The position numbers and the translations under genes are program-made. The notes below the pieces were generated by a model. It did no database searches, was not told where the DNA came from, and saw only the letters and a list, made by a program, of their open reading frames with translations. A DNA stretch of 64,000 bases from Blastococcus haudaquaticus (GTDB taxonomy: Bacteria > Actinomycetota > Actinomycetes > Mycobacteriales > Geodermatophilaceae): the NCBI RefSeq assembly GCF_900230285.1, contig NZ_OCNK01000002.1:744001-808000 (forward strand), written 5' to 3'. Position 1 is the first letter of the stretch. Each line of letters starts with the position of its first letter. Shown piece after piece: positions 17,916-26,665 of this stretch.

Positions 17916-18707
17916 TCAGATGGCCCGCACCATGCCGCCATCGACCAGCAGGTTCTGGCCCGTGGTGTAGGTGTTCGCCCCCGAGACGAGGAACGCGGCC
18001 ACCCGTCCGAACTCCGCCGGGTCGCCGTAGCGGCCCATGGGGATGCCCTTCTCCGACGCGGCCCGCACCTGCTCGACCGACGCGCCGGTCTGCTCGGCCT
18101 TGTTGGCGTCGAGGGCGGCGACCCGATCGGTGGCGATCCGGCCGGGGCCGACGGTGTTGATCAGCACGCCGTCGGGCGCGAACTCGATCGCCAGGGACTT
18201 GGCCAGGCCGACGACCGCGACGCGGTAGGTGTTGGACAGCAGCAGGTTCTCGATCGGCTGCTTGATCGACGACGACGTGACGACGGCGATCCGGCCCCAC
18301 TTCTGCTCGCGCATGTGCGGGAGCACGCCGCGGATCAGCCGCACGGTGCTCATCAGGTTCAGCTCGTGCGCCAGATACCACTTGTCGTCGTCGTCCAGCG
18401 CGGTGAACCCGCCGGGCGGCGGACCACCGGCGTTGGCGACCAGCACGTCCACGGGGCCGAGCCGGCGCTGCGTCTCCTCGAGCAGCCGCGCCAGGTCGGC
18501 GGCGTCGGACACGTCGGCCGCGCAGTACTCCACCTGCGCGCCGGTGGCCTGGGCGATCTCCGCTGCGGTGCTGGCCAGCTCCTCCTCGCCCCGGCTGGAG
18601 ATCATCACCCGCGCCCCGTCCGCAGCGAGCTGGGTGGCGGTCGCCCGGCCGAGCCCTTTCGAGGCGGCGGTGACGAGGGCGACCCGTCCGGTCAGTTCGA
18701 GATCCAT
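17916..18707 (-). CDS. SDR-family protein with incomplete catalytic tetrad
   Basis: A 263-residue short-chain dehydrogenase fold protein. The cofactor loop is TAASKGLGRA, where the first Gly of TGxxxGxG is Ala, and NAG is kept in VANAGGPPPGG. The serine strand is VVTSSSIKQP, then the expected Y-x-x-x-K reads YRVAV: the Tyr is there but the Lys is Val. This matches the BKR-like SDR subgroup noted for lacking a perfect cofactor motif and tetrad. Such members occur beside FAH hydrolases in sugar-acid clusters. Six bases separate it from the upstream FAH gene, so they are co-transcribed. Confidence 0.85.
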   Translation of the reverse strand: MDLELTGRVALVTAASKGLGRATATQLAADGARVMISSRGEEELASTAAEIAQATGAQVEYCAADVSDAADLARLLEETQRRLGPVDVLVANAGGPPPGGFTALDDDDKWYLAHELNLMSTVRLIRGVLPHMREQKWGRIAVVTSSSIKQPIENLLLSNTYRVAVVGLAKSLAIEFAPDGVLINTVGPGRIATDRVAALDANKAEQTGASVEQVRAASEKGIPMGRYGDPAEFGRVAAFLVSGANTYTTGQNLLVDGGMVRAI

Positions 18708-18713
18708 GTCAGT

Positions 18714-19568
18714 TCACTCCACGGGGTTGACGAGGTCGCGGAAGCCGTCGATCGCGACGCCGGCGGTGTCGCCGGGCCGGATGTGCACGGCGCCGGGGGT
18801 GCCGGTCGAGATGATGTCGCCGGGCAGGAGGGTCATCACCTTCGAGTGGAAGGAGACCAGCCACCACGGCCGGAAGGTCATGTTGGACACGATGTTGCGC
18901 CGGTACACCGAGCCGTTGTGGAGGGTCGACACCTGCAGGGCATCGACGTCGGGCACCTCGTCGACGGTGACCAGCTCGGGCCCGAAGGAGAAGAAGGTGT
19001 CGAAGCTCTTGGACCGCGTCAGGTAACGCGGGTTCTTCTCCAGGATGTCCTCGGCCGTCATGTCCACGATCGTGGTGAAACCGGCCACGACCGACGGCGC
19101 GTCGGCCTCGGACACGTCCTTGCACTCCCGGCCGATGATCACCCCGAGCTCCCCCTCGGCCGTGGTGCGCTGCGACTGCGGCGGAATCCGGATCGGATCG
19201 CCCGGGCCGATGATTGCGGTGTCGGGCTTCATGAACGACGCCGGCTCTGTCGAGGGCGCCTTCTCCGACAGGTCGGCGGCGTGCTCGACGTAGTTCAGGC
19301 CGATACCCCAGACCTTGCGGGGCCGCCGGTACAGCGGCGCGTACGCGAGGTCGTCCTGCGGGATGGCCAGCCCGTCGAGGCGCGCGGCGTCGGCGCCGGC
19401 TACCCAGTTGCGCAGCGTCTCGACCTCACCGGCCTCGAGCAGGCCCTGGACGGTCGTCGCCCAGCCGGTGCCGAACGCGTCGTTGACCTGGCTCAGCAGC
19501 ACCGCGCCGCCGGGCCGCACGAGGGCGGCCGGCTCGGCGCCGTCGATGCGCAGGGATGTGAGTCGCAC
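18714..19568 (-). CDS. Fumarylacetoacetate hydrolase (FAH) family protein, copy 2
   Basis: A 284-residue FAH-fold protein that is only distantly like copy 1. It has VWGIGLNYVEHAADL, the metal site TTAEGELGVIIG with the Asp in FTTIVDMTAED, and MTLLPGDIISTGTPGAV. The extra N-terminal domain of about 85 residues is as in 2-oxo-3-deoxy acid hydrolases such as 2,4-diketo-3-deoxy-L-fuconate hydrolase. Two different FAH enzymes in one operon suggest either two substrates or a hydrolase and a tautomerase/decarboxylase acting in series. Confidence 0.85.
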   Translation of the reverse strand: MRLTSLRIDGAEPAALVRPGGAVLLSQVNDAFGTGWATTVQGLLEAGEVETLRNWVAGADAARLDGLAIPQDDLAYAPLYRRPRKVWGIGLNYVEHAADLSEKAPSTEPASFMKPDTAIIGPGDPIRIPPQSQRTTAEGELGVIIGRECKDVSEADAPSVVAGFTTIVDMTAEDILEKNPRYLTRSKSFDTFFSFGPELVTVDEVPDVDALQVSTLHNGSVYRRNIVSNMTFRPWWLVSFHSKVMTLLPGDIISTGTPGAVHIRPGDTAGVAIDGFRDLVNPVE

Positions 19569-19595
19569 AGTTCGTCCTTCCGAGAGGGCGCCGGC

Positions 19596-20483
19596 TCAGA
19601 GACCGAGCGCGCGGATGATGTCGTCGAGTTCGGCGAGGGTCCGCTGGTCGACCGGCGGCGCGGGGAAGCGGGCGTGCGGGGAGGCGATCACGCCGCGCCG
19701 GGCGAAGACGTGCTTCCGGATGGTCACCCCGCCGACCCCGAGCTGGGCCTCGTAACGGATGAGCGGCAGGTGGCGGAAGAAGAACTCCTGCGCCGCCCCG
19801 CGCTCGCCGGCCGTGAACAGCTCGTACGTGCGCACCAACACCGAGGGGAAGCCGAACCCGGTCATGATGCCGTCGGCTCCGCGGAGCAGCTCCTCGTAGA
19901 GGTACAGCCCACCGAGGCCACCGAAGATGCCCACCTGCGACTGCGCCCGCTCGCGGACCGCCGTGATCTTCGGGAGCGTCGGCGTCTCCTCGAGCTTCAG
20001 GTACCGGCAGCCCTCGATCTCGTCGAGCAGCCGAACCAGGAAGGGCGCTGGCATGGTCACGCCGGTGTTGACCGGCTCGTCCTGGACGACGACCGGGACC
20101 GAGACGGACTCGGCGACCCGGCGGAAGTGCTCGAAGACCAGCTCGAGGTTCTTCACGTTGTCCGGCGGCGCCAGCATCACCGCAGCGGCCCCGGCGTCCT
20201 CCGCCCGCCGCGCGTACTCCTGCGCCACCCGGGTGGCCCGCGCCGACACCCCGGCGACCACCGGCACCCGCGAGTCGACCGCCCGCAGGTATCGGCGGAG
20301 CACGGCATCCCGCTCGTCGTCGAGCAGACGCGCCGCCTCACCCATGATCCCCAGGATCGTCAGACCATGAGCACCCGCGGCGAGGTAGTCCTCGACCAAC
20401 GTGTCGATGCTGCTCTCGTCCACCGACCCGTCGTCGGTGAACGGCGTCAGCGTGATGGGAAGGACCCCCCGGAGGGCGGTCAT
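19596..20483 (-). CDS. DapA/NAL-superfamily aldolase or dehydratase
   Basis: A 295-residue TIM-barrel protein of the dihydrodipicolinate synthase/N-acetylneuraminate lyase superfamily. It has VLPITLTPFTDDGSVD, GLTILGIMGEAARL in place of the usual G-T-T-G-E, and the Schiff-base Lys in YLKLEETPT. The usual catalytic Tyr region (YNVP-x-R-TG) reads VVQDEPVNTG, so that Tyr is absent and it is not DapA itself. Relatives act on 2-keto-3-deoxy sugar acids or as 5-keto-4-deoxyglucarate dehydratases. Its ATG overlaps the stop of the Ldh-family gene by 4 bp. Confidence 0.82.
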   Translation of the reverse strand: MTALRGVLPITLTPFTDDGSVDESSIDTLVEDYLAAGAHGLTILGIMGEAARLLDDERDAVLRRYLRAVDSRVPVVAGVSARATRVAQEYARRAEDAGAAAVMLAPPDNVKNLELVFEHFRRVAESVSVPVVVQDEPVNTGVTMPAPFLVRLLDEIEGCRYLKLEETPTLPKITAVRERAQSQVGIFGGLGGLYLYEELLRGADGIMTGFGFPSVLVRTYELFTAGERGAAQEFFFRHLPLIRYEAQLGVGGVTIRKHVFARRGVIASPHARFPAPPVDQRTLAELDDIIRALGL

Positions 20484-21577
20484 CGACCGCTGCCCTGCGA
20501 GGGCTCCAGGAGGTACTCCGCGCCCGAGCGCTCGCAGACGCCTCGGATCTTCTCCCGCAGAGCCTGGCTGATCGGAATGCCGTCCCGCCGGCGCTCCTCC
20601 CGCATGGCCGCCTCCGGGTCACCCGGCACCAGCACGGGGAGCTCCGGGTCGATCGGCGGGGTCGCGTGCAGCATGTCGATGACGACGTCCACGTCGTCCT
20701 CGAACTCCCCCGGTGCCCGGAAGGCCTTCGGGTCGATCGCCAGGAAGAAGTGGCCGATGTTGTCCGGAGCGCCGGGCTGCTGCTCGCGCACCGGCGCGAA
20801 CGAACCGCCCGGAAGAGCGCCCGACAGGAACTGCACCATCAGTGCCAGCCCGTAACCCTTGTGGCTGCGCATCTCGGCCGTGCCACCCAGGGGGCTGATC
20901 CCGCCGTCGGGCCGCTCGAAGATGTATTTCATCGCCTCGGCGGCGTCGAGTACCGGCTGCCCCTTCGCGTCCAGCACCCACCCGGCCGGCAGGGGCTTGC
21001 CCTCGAACTCGTACACCTTCACCTTGTTGGCCGCCACGGTGCAGGTGGACATGTCCAGCAGGAACGGCCGGTTCCGCCGTGCGGGCGCGGCGAAGGCAAT
21101 GGGGTTGGTAGGCAGCATCGGCACCGTGCCGCGCGTGGGCAGTGCCGCCACGGTCCGCGCCGTGGTGGCCACCATGCCGGTCACCCCGCGCTCGGCCGCC
21201 ATGGAGGCGTAGTAGCCGAGGGCGCCGAAGTGGTGGGAGTTGACCACGGTCACCACGCCGACGCCGAAGGTCTCCGCCTTGTCCACGGCCAGCTGCATGC
21301 CCATGACGGCGGCCGGATGGCCCAGCCCAGCCTGTGCATCGATGAGCGCCGTCGCGCCGTGCTCCCGGACCACCACCGGAGCGATGTCGAGCACCAGCTC
21401 GCCCCGGTCGCGGATCCCCTCGTAGAACATCAGCATCGACAGACCGTGCGAGTCGATGCCCGCGAGGTCGGTGTCGACCATGACGTCCGCCGTCGTGTCG
21501 GCCAATTGCTCGTCCATCCCCCATGCGGAGAACACACTCAGGATCTGCTTCCTGACCTGCTCGGCCGGAACCCTCAT
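20480..21577 (-). CDS. Malate/L-lactate dehydrogenase-family (Ldh2/YlbC type) oxidoreductase
   Basis: A 365-residue member of the type-2 malate/lactate dehydrogenase family, unrelated to classical LDH. It shows DLAGIDSHGLSML, VVNSHHFGALGYYASMAAERG and MLPTNPIAFAAPA, all diagnostic. Family members reduce or oxidise 2-oxo/2-hydroxy acids with NAD(P)H (for example 2,3-diketo-L-gulonate, ureidoglycolate, sulfolactate). The ATG at 21577 is preceded by GAAAGG. It lies in the middle of the leftward catabolic arm, and would provide one of the hydroxyacid/oxoacid redox steps. Confidence 0.87.
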   Translation of the reverse strand: MRVPAEQVRKQILSVFSAWGMDEQLADTTADVMVDTDLAGIDSHGLSMLMFYEGIRDRGELVLDIAPVVVREHGATALIDAQAGLGHPAAVMGMQLAVDKAETFGVGVVTVVNSHHFGALGYYASMAAERGVTGMVATTARTVAALPTRGTVPMLPTNPIAFAAPARRNRPFLLDMSTCTVAANKVKVYEFEGKPLPAGWVLDAKGQPVLDAAEAMKYIFERPDGGISPLGGTAEMRSHKGYGLALMVQFLSGALPGGSFAPVREQQPGAPDNIGHFFLAIDPKAFRAPGEFEDDVDVVIDMLHATPPIDPELPVLVPGDPEAAMREERRRDGIPISQALREKIRGVCERSGAEYLLEPSQGSGR

Positions 21578-21624
21578 CGAAAACCTTTCGTCCGTCGCTG
21601 GTGAGCTGGGTGAGTGACGCCGTG

Positions 21625-22509
21625 TCAGTCGCGCCGGCGTCCGGAGAGCTGTTCCACCAGGAGCAGCAGGGCGGAGTGATCGAGTTCGCCGTGGCCGTCG
21701 GCTCGCAGGGCCCCCATCAGCTGTGCCACGAGAGCCCCCACCGGGATGGCGACGCCCACCTCCCGGGCCGCGGAGGTCACGATGCCGAGGTCCTTGTGGT
21801 GCAGATCGACGCGGAAGCCAGGGGCGAACTGGCGCGCGAGCATGCCGCCGCTCTTGCGGTCGAGGACCCGGCTGCCGGCCAGCCCACCCGCCAGCACCTC
21901 GACCGCCGCGTCGGTGTCGACCCCGTGGGCCTCCAGGAACACCAGCGCCTCGGCCACCAGCTGGATCGTGCCGGCGACGATGAGCTGGTTGGCGGCCTTG
22001 ACGATCTGGCCGGAGCCGGCGGGACCGACGTGGACGATGGTGGAGCCGACCGCCTCCAGGACCGGGCGGGCCGCCGCCACGTCGGCCACCTCGCCACCGA
22101 CCATGATCGACAGGGTCCCCTCGATCGCGCCGGCCTCCCCTCCGGATACCGGTGCATCCACCGCGCGGACGCCCGCGGCCCGGGCCGCTCCGGCCACGCG
22201 GACGGACACGTCGGGCCGGATGGTGCTGGAATCGATGAGCAGGGTGCCGGGCCGGGCCGATGCCAGGACACCCGCAGCCCCGAGCACGACCGCCTCCACG
22301 TCGGGAGAGTCGGGCAGCACGGTGAGGACGACGTCCGCCTGGGCCACCGCCTCGGCGACGGTCTCCGCGCCGCGACCCCCTCGGGAGATCAGCGCCTGCA
22401 CCTTGTGGGGGCTGCGGTTGCAGCCGATGACGTCGTGACCGGCCTCGAGGAGATTGGCGGCCATCGGGCCACCCATGATCCCGAGACCGATGACCGCGAT
22501 CGTGCTCAT
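21625..22509 (-). CDS. glxR: 2-hydroxy-3-oxopropionate (tartronate semialdehyde) reductase-like
   Basis: A 294-residue beta-hydroxyacid dehydrogenase. It has the Rossmann motif IAVIGLGIMGGPMAANL, substrate-binding DAPVSGGEAGAIEGTL and the catalytic Lys in IVKAANQLIVAG. Length and motifs match GlxR/GarR. The next gene upstream is Hyi-like and a glycerate kinase lies at the other end of the island, so the trio can carry hydroxypyruvate through tartronate semialdehyde and glycerate to 2-phosphoglycerate. L-threonate dehydrogenases belong to the same family and remain an alternative. Confidence 0.87.
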   Translation of the reverse strand: MSTIAVIGLGIMGGPMAANLLEAGHDVIGCNRSPHKVQALISRGGRGAETVAEAVAQADVVLTVLPDSPDVEAVVLGAAGVLASARPGTLLIDSSTIRPDVSVRVAGAARAAGVRAVDAPVSGGEAGAIEGTLSIMVGGEVADVAAARPVLEAVGSTIVHVGPAGSGQIVKAANQLIVAGTIQLVAEALVFLEAHGVDTDAAVEVLAGGLAGSRVLDRKSGGMLARQFAPGFRVDLHHKDLGIVTSAAREVGVAIPVGALVAQLMGALRADGHGELDHSALLLLVEQLSGRRRD

Positions 22510-22545
22510 GGGACTTCCTCTCCCGGAATGGTCCGGCCGGCCGGC

Positions 22546-23367
22546 TCAGGCGCTCGCACGTCGTTCCCGGGGCAGCCAGCGGAGACCGTCGGACGTGCTG
22601 CCGCTGGGGTGGTACTCGAGCGCCACCCACCCGGTGTAGCCACCGTCCTGCAGCGAGCGCAGGCACCCGTCCAGGTCGAGCGTCCCGGTCCCGGGCTCGT
22701 GACGTCCCGGCGCGTCGGCGATCTGCACGTGGGCGATGCGATCGGCGTGGGTGTCGATGACGCGGTCCAGGTCCTCCCCGTTGACCGCCAGGTGATAGAG
22801 GTCGGCGAGCAGACCGAGGTTGGTGACCCCGGTCGCCGTCCGGACGCGATCGAGGACGCCGACCGCCTCCGCCGCGGTTCGCAGCGGGTAGTGCGGCGCT
22901 CCGCTCACCGGCTCCACCAGGACGGTGCCGCCCATGCGAGCAGCGGCCTCGGCGGCACCCGCCAGGTTCTCCACCGCGGCCTCGTCCTGCGCGGCGTCGT
23001 CGCCACCCAGGCGGTTGCCGTACAGGGCGTTGAAGGCCCGGCAACCGAGTCGCTCCCCGATGCCCACCGCGACGTCGACGTTGTCCCGGAACTCGGCCGA
23101 GCGGCCGGGCACGGAGACGATGCCGCGGTCTCCGCCGGCCATGTCGCCGGCAAAGAAGTTCAGCCCCACGAGTTGCAGCCCGCTGTCGGCGACCGCCCGG
23201 ACGAATGCGTCCACGTCCCCGTCCGAGGGCACGGCCTCGCTGAACGGCCACCAGAACTCCGCCGCGTCGAATCCGGCATCCCGGGCGGCAGCGGGGCGCT
23301 CGCGCAGCGGGAGCTCGCGGAACAACAGGGACAGGTTCACGGCGTAGCGGAGCGAATGACCGGCCAC
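22546..23367 (-). CDS. hyi: Hydroxypyruvate isomerase-like TIM-barrel protein
   Basis: A 273-residue xylose-isomerase-like barrel. It has the opening LRYAVNLSLLFRELPLRERP, FWWPF, LNFFAGDMAGGDRG, NALYGNR, LVEPVSG (metal Glu), LLADLYHLAVNGED, HVQIADAPGRHEPGTG and ALEYHPSG. These are the hallmarks of Hyi, which interconverts hydroxypyruvate and tartronate semialdehyde. Close homologues include 2-oxo-tetronate isomerase (OtnI) and 3-oxo-isoapionate decarboxylase, so the exact substrate is open. It lies 36 bp ahead of glxR, the partner expected in the glyoxylate/hydroxypyruvate route. Confidence 0.85.
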   Translation of the reverse strand: MAGHSLRYAVNLSLLFRELPLRERPAAARDAGFDAAEFWWPFSEAVPSDGDVDAFVRAVADSGLQLVGLNFFAGDMAGGDRGIVSVPGRSAEFRDNVDVAVGIGERLGCRAFNALYGNRLGGDDAAQDEAAVENLAGAAEAAARMGGTVLVEPVSGAPHYPLRTAAEAVGVLDRVRTATGVTNLGLLADLYHLAVNGEDLDRVIDTHADRIAHVQIADAPGRHEPGTGTLDLDGCLRSLQDGGYTGWVALEYHPSGSTSDGLRWLPRERRASA

Positions 23368-23493
23368 AGAACTGCTCCTCCGAGGATGTCGAGGGTCAAC
23401 GGCGCGCCGGCTCGACCGGGCGCACCTGGGGAGTCGGCCGGAGGGACGGGGCCTTCGGCCCGCCGGGCTGCGACCGCCCGTGTCCGACCGGGG

Positions 23494-24261
23494 TCAGGAA
23501 GCCCCGGATCCGGCCGTCACGGCAGCGAGTTCAGCCGCGACGCCGTTCCGCAAGGTCACGAGGTCGTTCACCACGGTGACCATCCGGAAGCCCTGCTGCA
23601 GCCGTCGGGAGGCCATGGCGCCGCCGTCGCAGTGGATGCCGGCGATGACTCCGTGGCGGTCGCAGGCCTCGCGGATCCGTTCGATCGCCTGCTGGTGCGC
23701 CGGGTCGTCGTGCTCGTACGCGGGGGGCAGACCGAGAGCGAGGGCGAGGTCGGAAGGACCGACGTAGATGGCGCTCACGCCCTCCGTGCCGGCGATCTCG
23801 TCGACGCGGTCGAGGCCCTCCTCGGTCTCCACCATCACGGCGCACACGACCTGCTCGAGATCGGCCACCGCGCGTGACCCGAAGACCGTGGCGGCACGCA
23901 CGGGACCGTAGGAGCGCCTCCCGCGAGGCGGGTACCGGCATGCTGCGACCGCCCGCGCCGCCTCCTCCGCCGACCCCACCATGGGCACGACGACCCCGAG
24001 TGCGCCTGCGTCCAGCACCTTGCCGATCTCCGCGGGATCGTTCGCCCCGACCCGCACGATCGGCGTGGCGCCCCGGCCACTGACCGCCTGGAGCATCGGC
24101 ACGGCGTCGGCATAGCCGATGGCGCCGTGCTGCATGTCCAGGCAGACGTAGTCGTATCCCACCGATGCGACGGCCTCGGCGGTCACGGAGCTCGGTGCAG
24201 CGCACCAGGCCCCGCGAACGGCGCCGCCAGCATCCCAGAGCGCCTGAAGTGTATTCGTCAT
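23494..24261 (-). CDS. HpcH/HpaI-family class II aldolase
   Basis: A 255-residue aldolase. Diagnostic parts are YDYVCLDMQHGAIGYADAV, VRVGANDPAEIGKVLDAGA, MVETEEGLDRVDEIAGTEG (metal-binding Glu) and IYVGPSDLALALG (metal-binding Asp). The family splits 4-hydroxy-2-oxo acids, for example 2-keto-3-deoxy-L-rhamnonate to pyruvate and lactaldehyde, or 2-keto-3-deoxyglucarate to pyruvate and tartronate semialdehyde. The second reaction would feed the adjacent hyi/glxR pair directly. ATG at 24261 is chosen because GGAGG lies just before it; further upstream codons have no family similarity. Confidence 0.87.
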   Translation of the reverse strand: MTNTLQALWDAGGAVRGAWCAAPSSVTAEAVASVGYDYVCLDMQHGAIGYADAVPMLQAVSGRGATPIVRVGANDPAEIGKVLDAGALGVVVPMVGSAEEAARAVAACRYPPRGRRSYGPVRAATVFGSRAVADLEQVVCAVMVETEEGLDRVDEIAGTEGVSAIYVGPSDLALALGLPPAYEHDDPAHQQAIERIREACDRHGVIAGIHCDGGAMASRRLQQGFRMVTVVNDLVTLRNGVAAELAAVTAGSGAS

Positions 24262-24414
24262 GTCCTCCGCACACCTTTCCTGACCGTTCCGCGCCGGTCG
24301 GGCTCGCGGGACCGGCCTTCCACGAGCGTCCGGAGACGCTCTCCTCCGCTGCACTCGTCTGTTGCTCCGCGAGGGCGGGCGTCCTCGCGCGGGGCCGGTC
24401 CGCCGGCCGGGAGG

Positions 24415-25089
24415 TCAGGAGACCTCGCGCACCGCCAGCGCAGCGTCGATCCAGCTGCGGTCCCACGTGCCCTCGGCAATGGCACGGCGCTCCGCGGCCT
24501 CGCTGTCGAACTTCGCCTCCGCTGCGCTGGTGATCTCCTCGGCGCGATGACGGGGGATGACGGCGACCCCGTCCTCGTCGCAGACGAGGAGGTCCCCGTC
24601 GCGGATCACCACCCCGCCGACCGAGACCGGACCGCGGAGCTCCCCCGGTCCGTTCTTGTAGGGCCCGAGATGGGTGAGGCCGGTCGCGAAGACGGGCGGC
24701 GACACCCGGTCCAGGTCGCTCCGATCACGCACGGCACCGTCGACGACGAGCGCCACGATCCCCTTCGTCGCGGCGTACTGACCCATGAGCCCGCCCAGCA
24801 GCGCTCGGTCCGTGTGGCCACCCGCCGCCACCACGAGGACCTCACCGGGGCGGGCGATGTCCATCGCCTTGTGGACCACGAGGTTGTCGCCCGGGCGGGT
24901 GCGGACGGTGAAGGCCGGGCCGACCACGACCTGGCCGGGCTTGAGCCCCGCGATGGGCCCCAGCCCGGTGGCGCCTGCCCAGCGGCCGGAGCCGTCCGAG
25001 ACCAGGGCACTGGCCAGGCGCTCGAGACGACCGACGAGTTCGGCGGGCGGAAGCGGGCTCGCGGGGTACATCAGGCAGTCGGCGGGCAT
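24415..25089 (-). CDS. RraA-family aldolase/regulator-like protein
   Basis: A 224-residue RraA-fold protein. The key stretches are LGPIAGLKPGQVVVGPAFTV, GGHTDRALLGGLMGQYAA and ALVVDGAVRDRSDL, which contains the Arg-Asp pair that binds substrate and metal in 4-hydroxy-4-methyl-2-oxoglutarate/4-carboxy-4-hydroxy-2-oxoadipate aldolases. Because those residues are kept, an aldolase or decarboxylase role is likelier than RNase E inhibition. AGGAG lies 6 bases before the ATG. It is a second pyruvate-aldolase candidate beside the HpaI-type gene. Confidence 0.84.
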   Translation of the reverse strand: MPADCLMYPASPLPPAELVGRLERLASALVSDGSGRWAGATGLGPIAGLKPGQVVVGPAFTVRTRPGDNLVVHKAMDIARPGEVLVVAAGGHTDRALLGGLMGQYAATKGIVALVVDGAVRDRSDLDRVSPPVFATGLTHLGPYKNGPGELRGPVSVGGVVIRDGDLLVCDEDGVAVIPRHRAEEITSAAEAKFDSEAAERRAIAEGTWDRSWIDAALAVREVS

Positions 25090-25326
25090 GGGTGCTCCTG
25101 TTCGGGTGGTGGACGGTGGCGAACGATGGCGAGGGGTCGACCGGCGGCAGGCGGACAGGGATGACCGTCGAGACCCCGAGGGGGTGGCCGGCGACGGAGG
25201 CGCGGACGCGCCGGGCATCGCCGCGGGCAGAACGGTGGACCGGGACGGCGCGACGGCCGCAGGAGAGGCCACGAGGCGCCATGGAGTTCCGGCTGGACGC
25301 CACTGGCCGGCAGGACGTGCAGCCGC

Positions 25327-26079
25327 TCAGGCGCCTGCGGCCCGCGAGCGCAGGTGTTTGATCATCAACTCCTCGCCGGTGTCCAGGTGCCTCAGCAGAG
25401 CGGTCCGCGCGCGCTGGAAGTCCCCGTCCGCGACGGCGCGCGTGACGGCCACGTGCTCATCGAGGGTCTCGTCAGCTCGGCCGTTCGCCGGCGAGAGGAA
25501 GTGGCGCCCGCGGTCGATCTGCTTCTCCAGCACCGCGTAGAAGCGCTCCAGCCGGGTGTTGCCGGTGCAATGCACGATGAGGAGGTGGAAGTCGTTGTCC
25601 CGCCGGAAGTAGGACGGGAACACCGAGGGCTCGACGGGATGGGAATACCCGTCGAAGAACGAGCTCAGCCGGGCGACGGCGGGGTGGTCCGGGTTCTTCG
25701 CCAGCTGGTCAAGGCCCAGGGGCTCGATGAGCCTGCGAATCTGGAACAGCTCGTGGACGTCCTGTTCGGTGAAGGCGGCCACCTCCCACCCGGTACGCCC
25801 CCGCGGCTGCACCAGGCCGGCCGCTTCCAGCTTGTGCAGGGCCTCGCGGACCGGCGTGCGGCTCACTCCGAGGGCCTCGGCGAGCTGGCGGTCGCGCAGG
25901 GGCTCCCCGGAAGGGAGTTCTCCGCTGATGATCGCCCGGCGGATGGCGTCGAGCGTCCGGTCACCCAGTGCGACCGTCTCGACCGGCTGTAAACCGTGGA
26001 CCGGTGACCTGACGGGCGTCGCCGACCCGCCCCCGTCCGACGGGCCGGCGTCACGGCGTCCGGGAACGTCCTCGGTCAA
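25327..26079 (-). CDS. GntR/FadR-type (FCD) transcriptional regulator
   Basis: A 250-residue regulator with an N-terminal winged helix (about residues 40-105: LDAIRRAIISGELPSGEPL, LAEALGVSRTPVREAL, GLVQPRGRTGWEV) and a C-terminal all-helical FCD ligand domain with metal-type residues (DNDFHLLIVHCTGN, DEHVAVTRAVADGD). FCD regulators usually sense organic acids made by the pathway they control. It is the gene nearest the 586-bp divergent control region, so it probably regulates both catabolic arms. The start is a TTG at 26079; no ATG or GTG is available before the helix-turn-helix, and the first 35 residues look disordered. Confidence 0.9.
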   Translation of the reverse strand: MTEDVPGRRDAGPSDGGGSATPVRSPVHGLQPVETVALGDRTLDAIRRAIISGELPSGEPLRDRQLAEALGVSRTPVREALHKLEAAGLVQPRGRTGWEVAAFTEQDVHELFQIRRLIEPLGLDQLAKNPDHPAVARLSSFFDGYSHPVEPSVFPSYFRRDNDFHLLIVHCTGNTRLERFYAVLEKQIDRGRHFLSPANGRADETLDEHVAVTRAVADGDFQRARTALLRHLDTGEELMIKHLRSRAAGA

Positions 26080-26238
26080 CGGGGACCGACCAGGACGCCG
26101 GAGAACGCAGCGGTGGAGGCGCCCGCCGGGGCGCCCCTGCGGACAGGGATCGCTGGTTCCACGTCTCCCTCACTCACTCGCTCGGACACACTGCGCCTCC
26201 GTCACGGACCGACTGCATCGCCCGTAGCCGACGCCCCT

Positions 26239-26257
26239 GTTGGTATACATAACACCA
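26239..26257. promoter_or_regulatory. Candidate GntR operator 1, TGGTAT-5-ACACCA
   Basis: An imperfect inverted repeat TGGTAT-acata-ACACCA (half-site TGGTRT) lies 160 bp upstream of the regulator start. The same half-site spacing (N5) recurs at 34411-34427 (TGGTGT-N5-ATACCG) before the SDR gene. FCD-type GntR regulators bind short repeats of this kind with a GTATAC core. Assignment to the local regulator is inferred. Confidence 0.5.
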
Positions 26258-26520
26258 TCGGCCGCGCCGGCGCCAGCATTGAATGGGACCGTCGCACGGG
26301 GCAGCGCGACGGCTCGACGCTCCGCACCGGAGCGGGCTCCGGCGCCCTCTCGGTGCCACCGAGCTCGCGCCATATGCGGTGCACGTCACATGTTCGCGAA
26401 CAGCACCGCCGAGCGCCCCGCCGAGAGCCGCGCCCACCGATGCCGCCGGCGGCCTACTGGCCGAGATGCGAGTGCCCGCTCGTCCCGCGGAAACTCGGCC
26501 CCCGCACGAGTCCACTTACA

Positions 26521-26544
26521 TTGGTATTCCGTATGTGATACACA
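26521..26544. promoter_or_regulatory. Candidate GntR operator 2 upstream of tctC
   Basis: The segment starts with TTGGTAT, the same left half-site as operators 1 and 3, followed by the small palindrome GTAT-gtg-ATAC. The right half fits the N5 pattern poorly. It lies about 120 bp before the tctC start, a sensible distance for transporter promoter control. Confidence 0.35.
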
Positions 26545-26665
26545 GCACGCCACGTGATGTGCAGCACCCAGAAGGGCTGGGTTCGCCGCGCTCAGCCAGC
26601 ACGTGTGACCAGGGCGCTGGCGCCGCAAGGGCCCTGACAACCACCCCCATGGAAGGACCAGTTCA

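Larger units (their letters stand above)
26080..26665. promoter_or_regulatory. 586-bp divergent control region of the catabolic island
   Basis: This gap separates the leftward regulator/catabolic arm from the rightward transporter arm. It contains AT-richer patches unusual for this genome. Two candidate operators lie at 26239-26257 and 26521-26544. A CCCAG-5-CTGGG hairpin and a CAGGGC...GCCCTG inverted repeat lie in the leader before tctC. No convincing gene is present in either strand. Confidence 0.6.
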
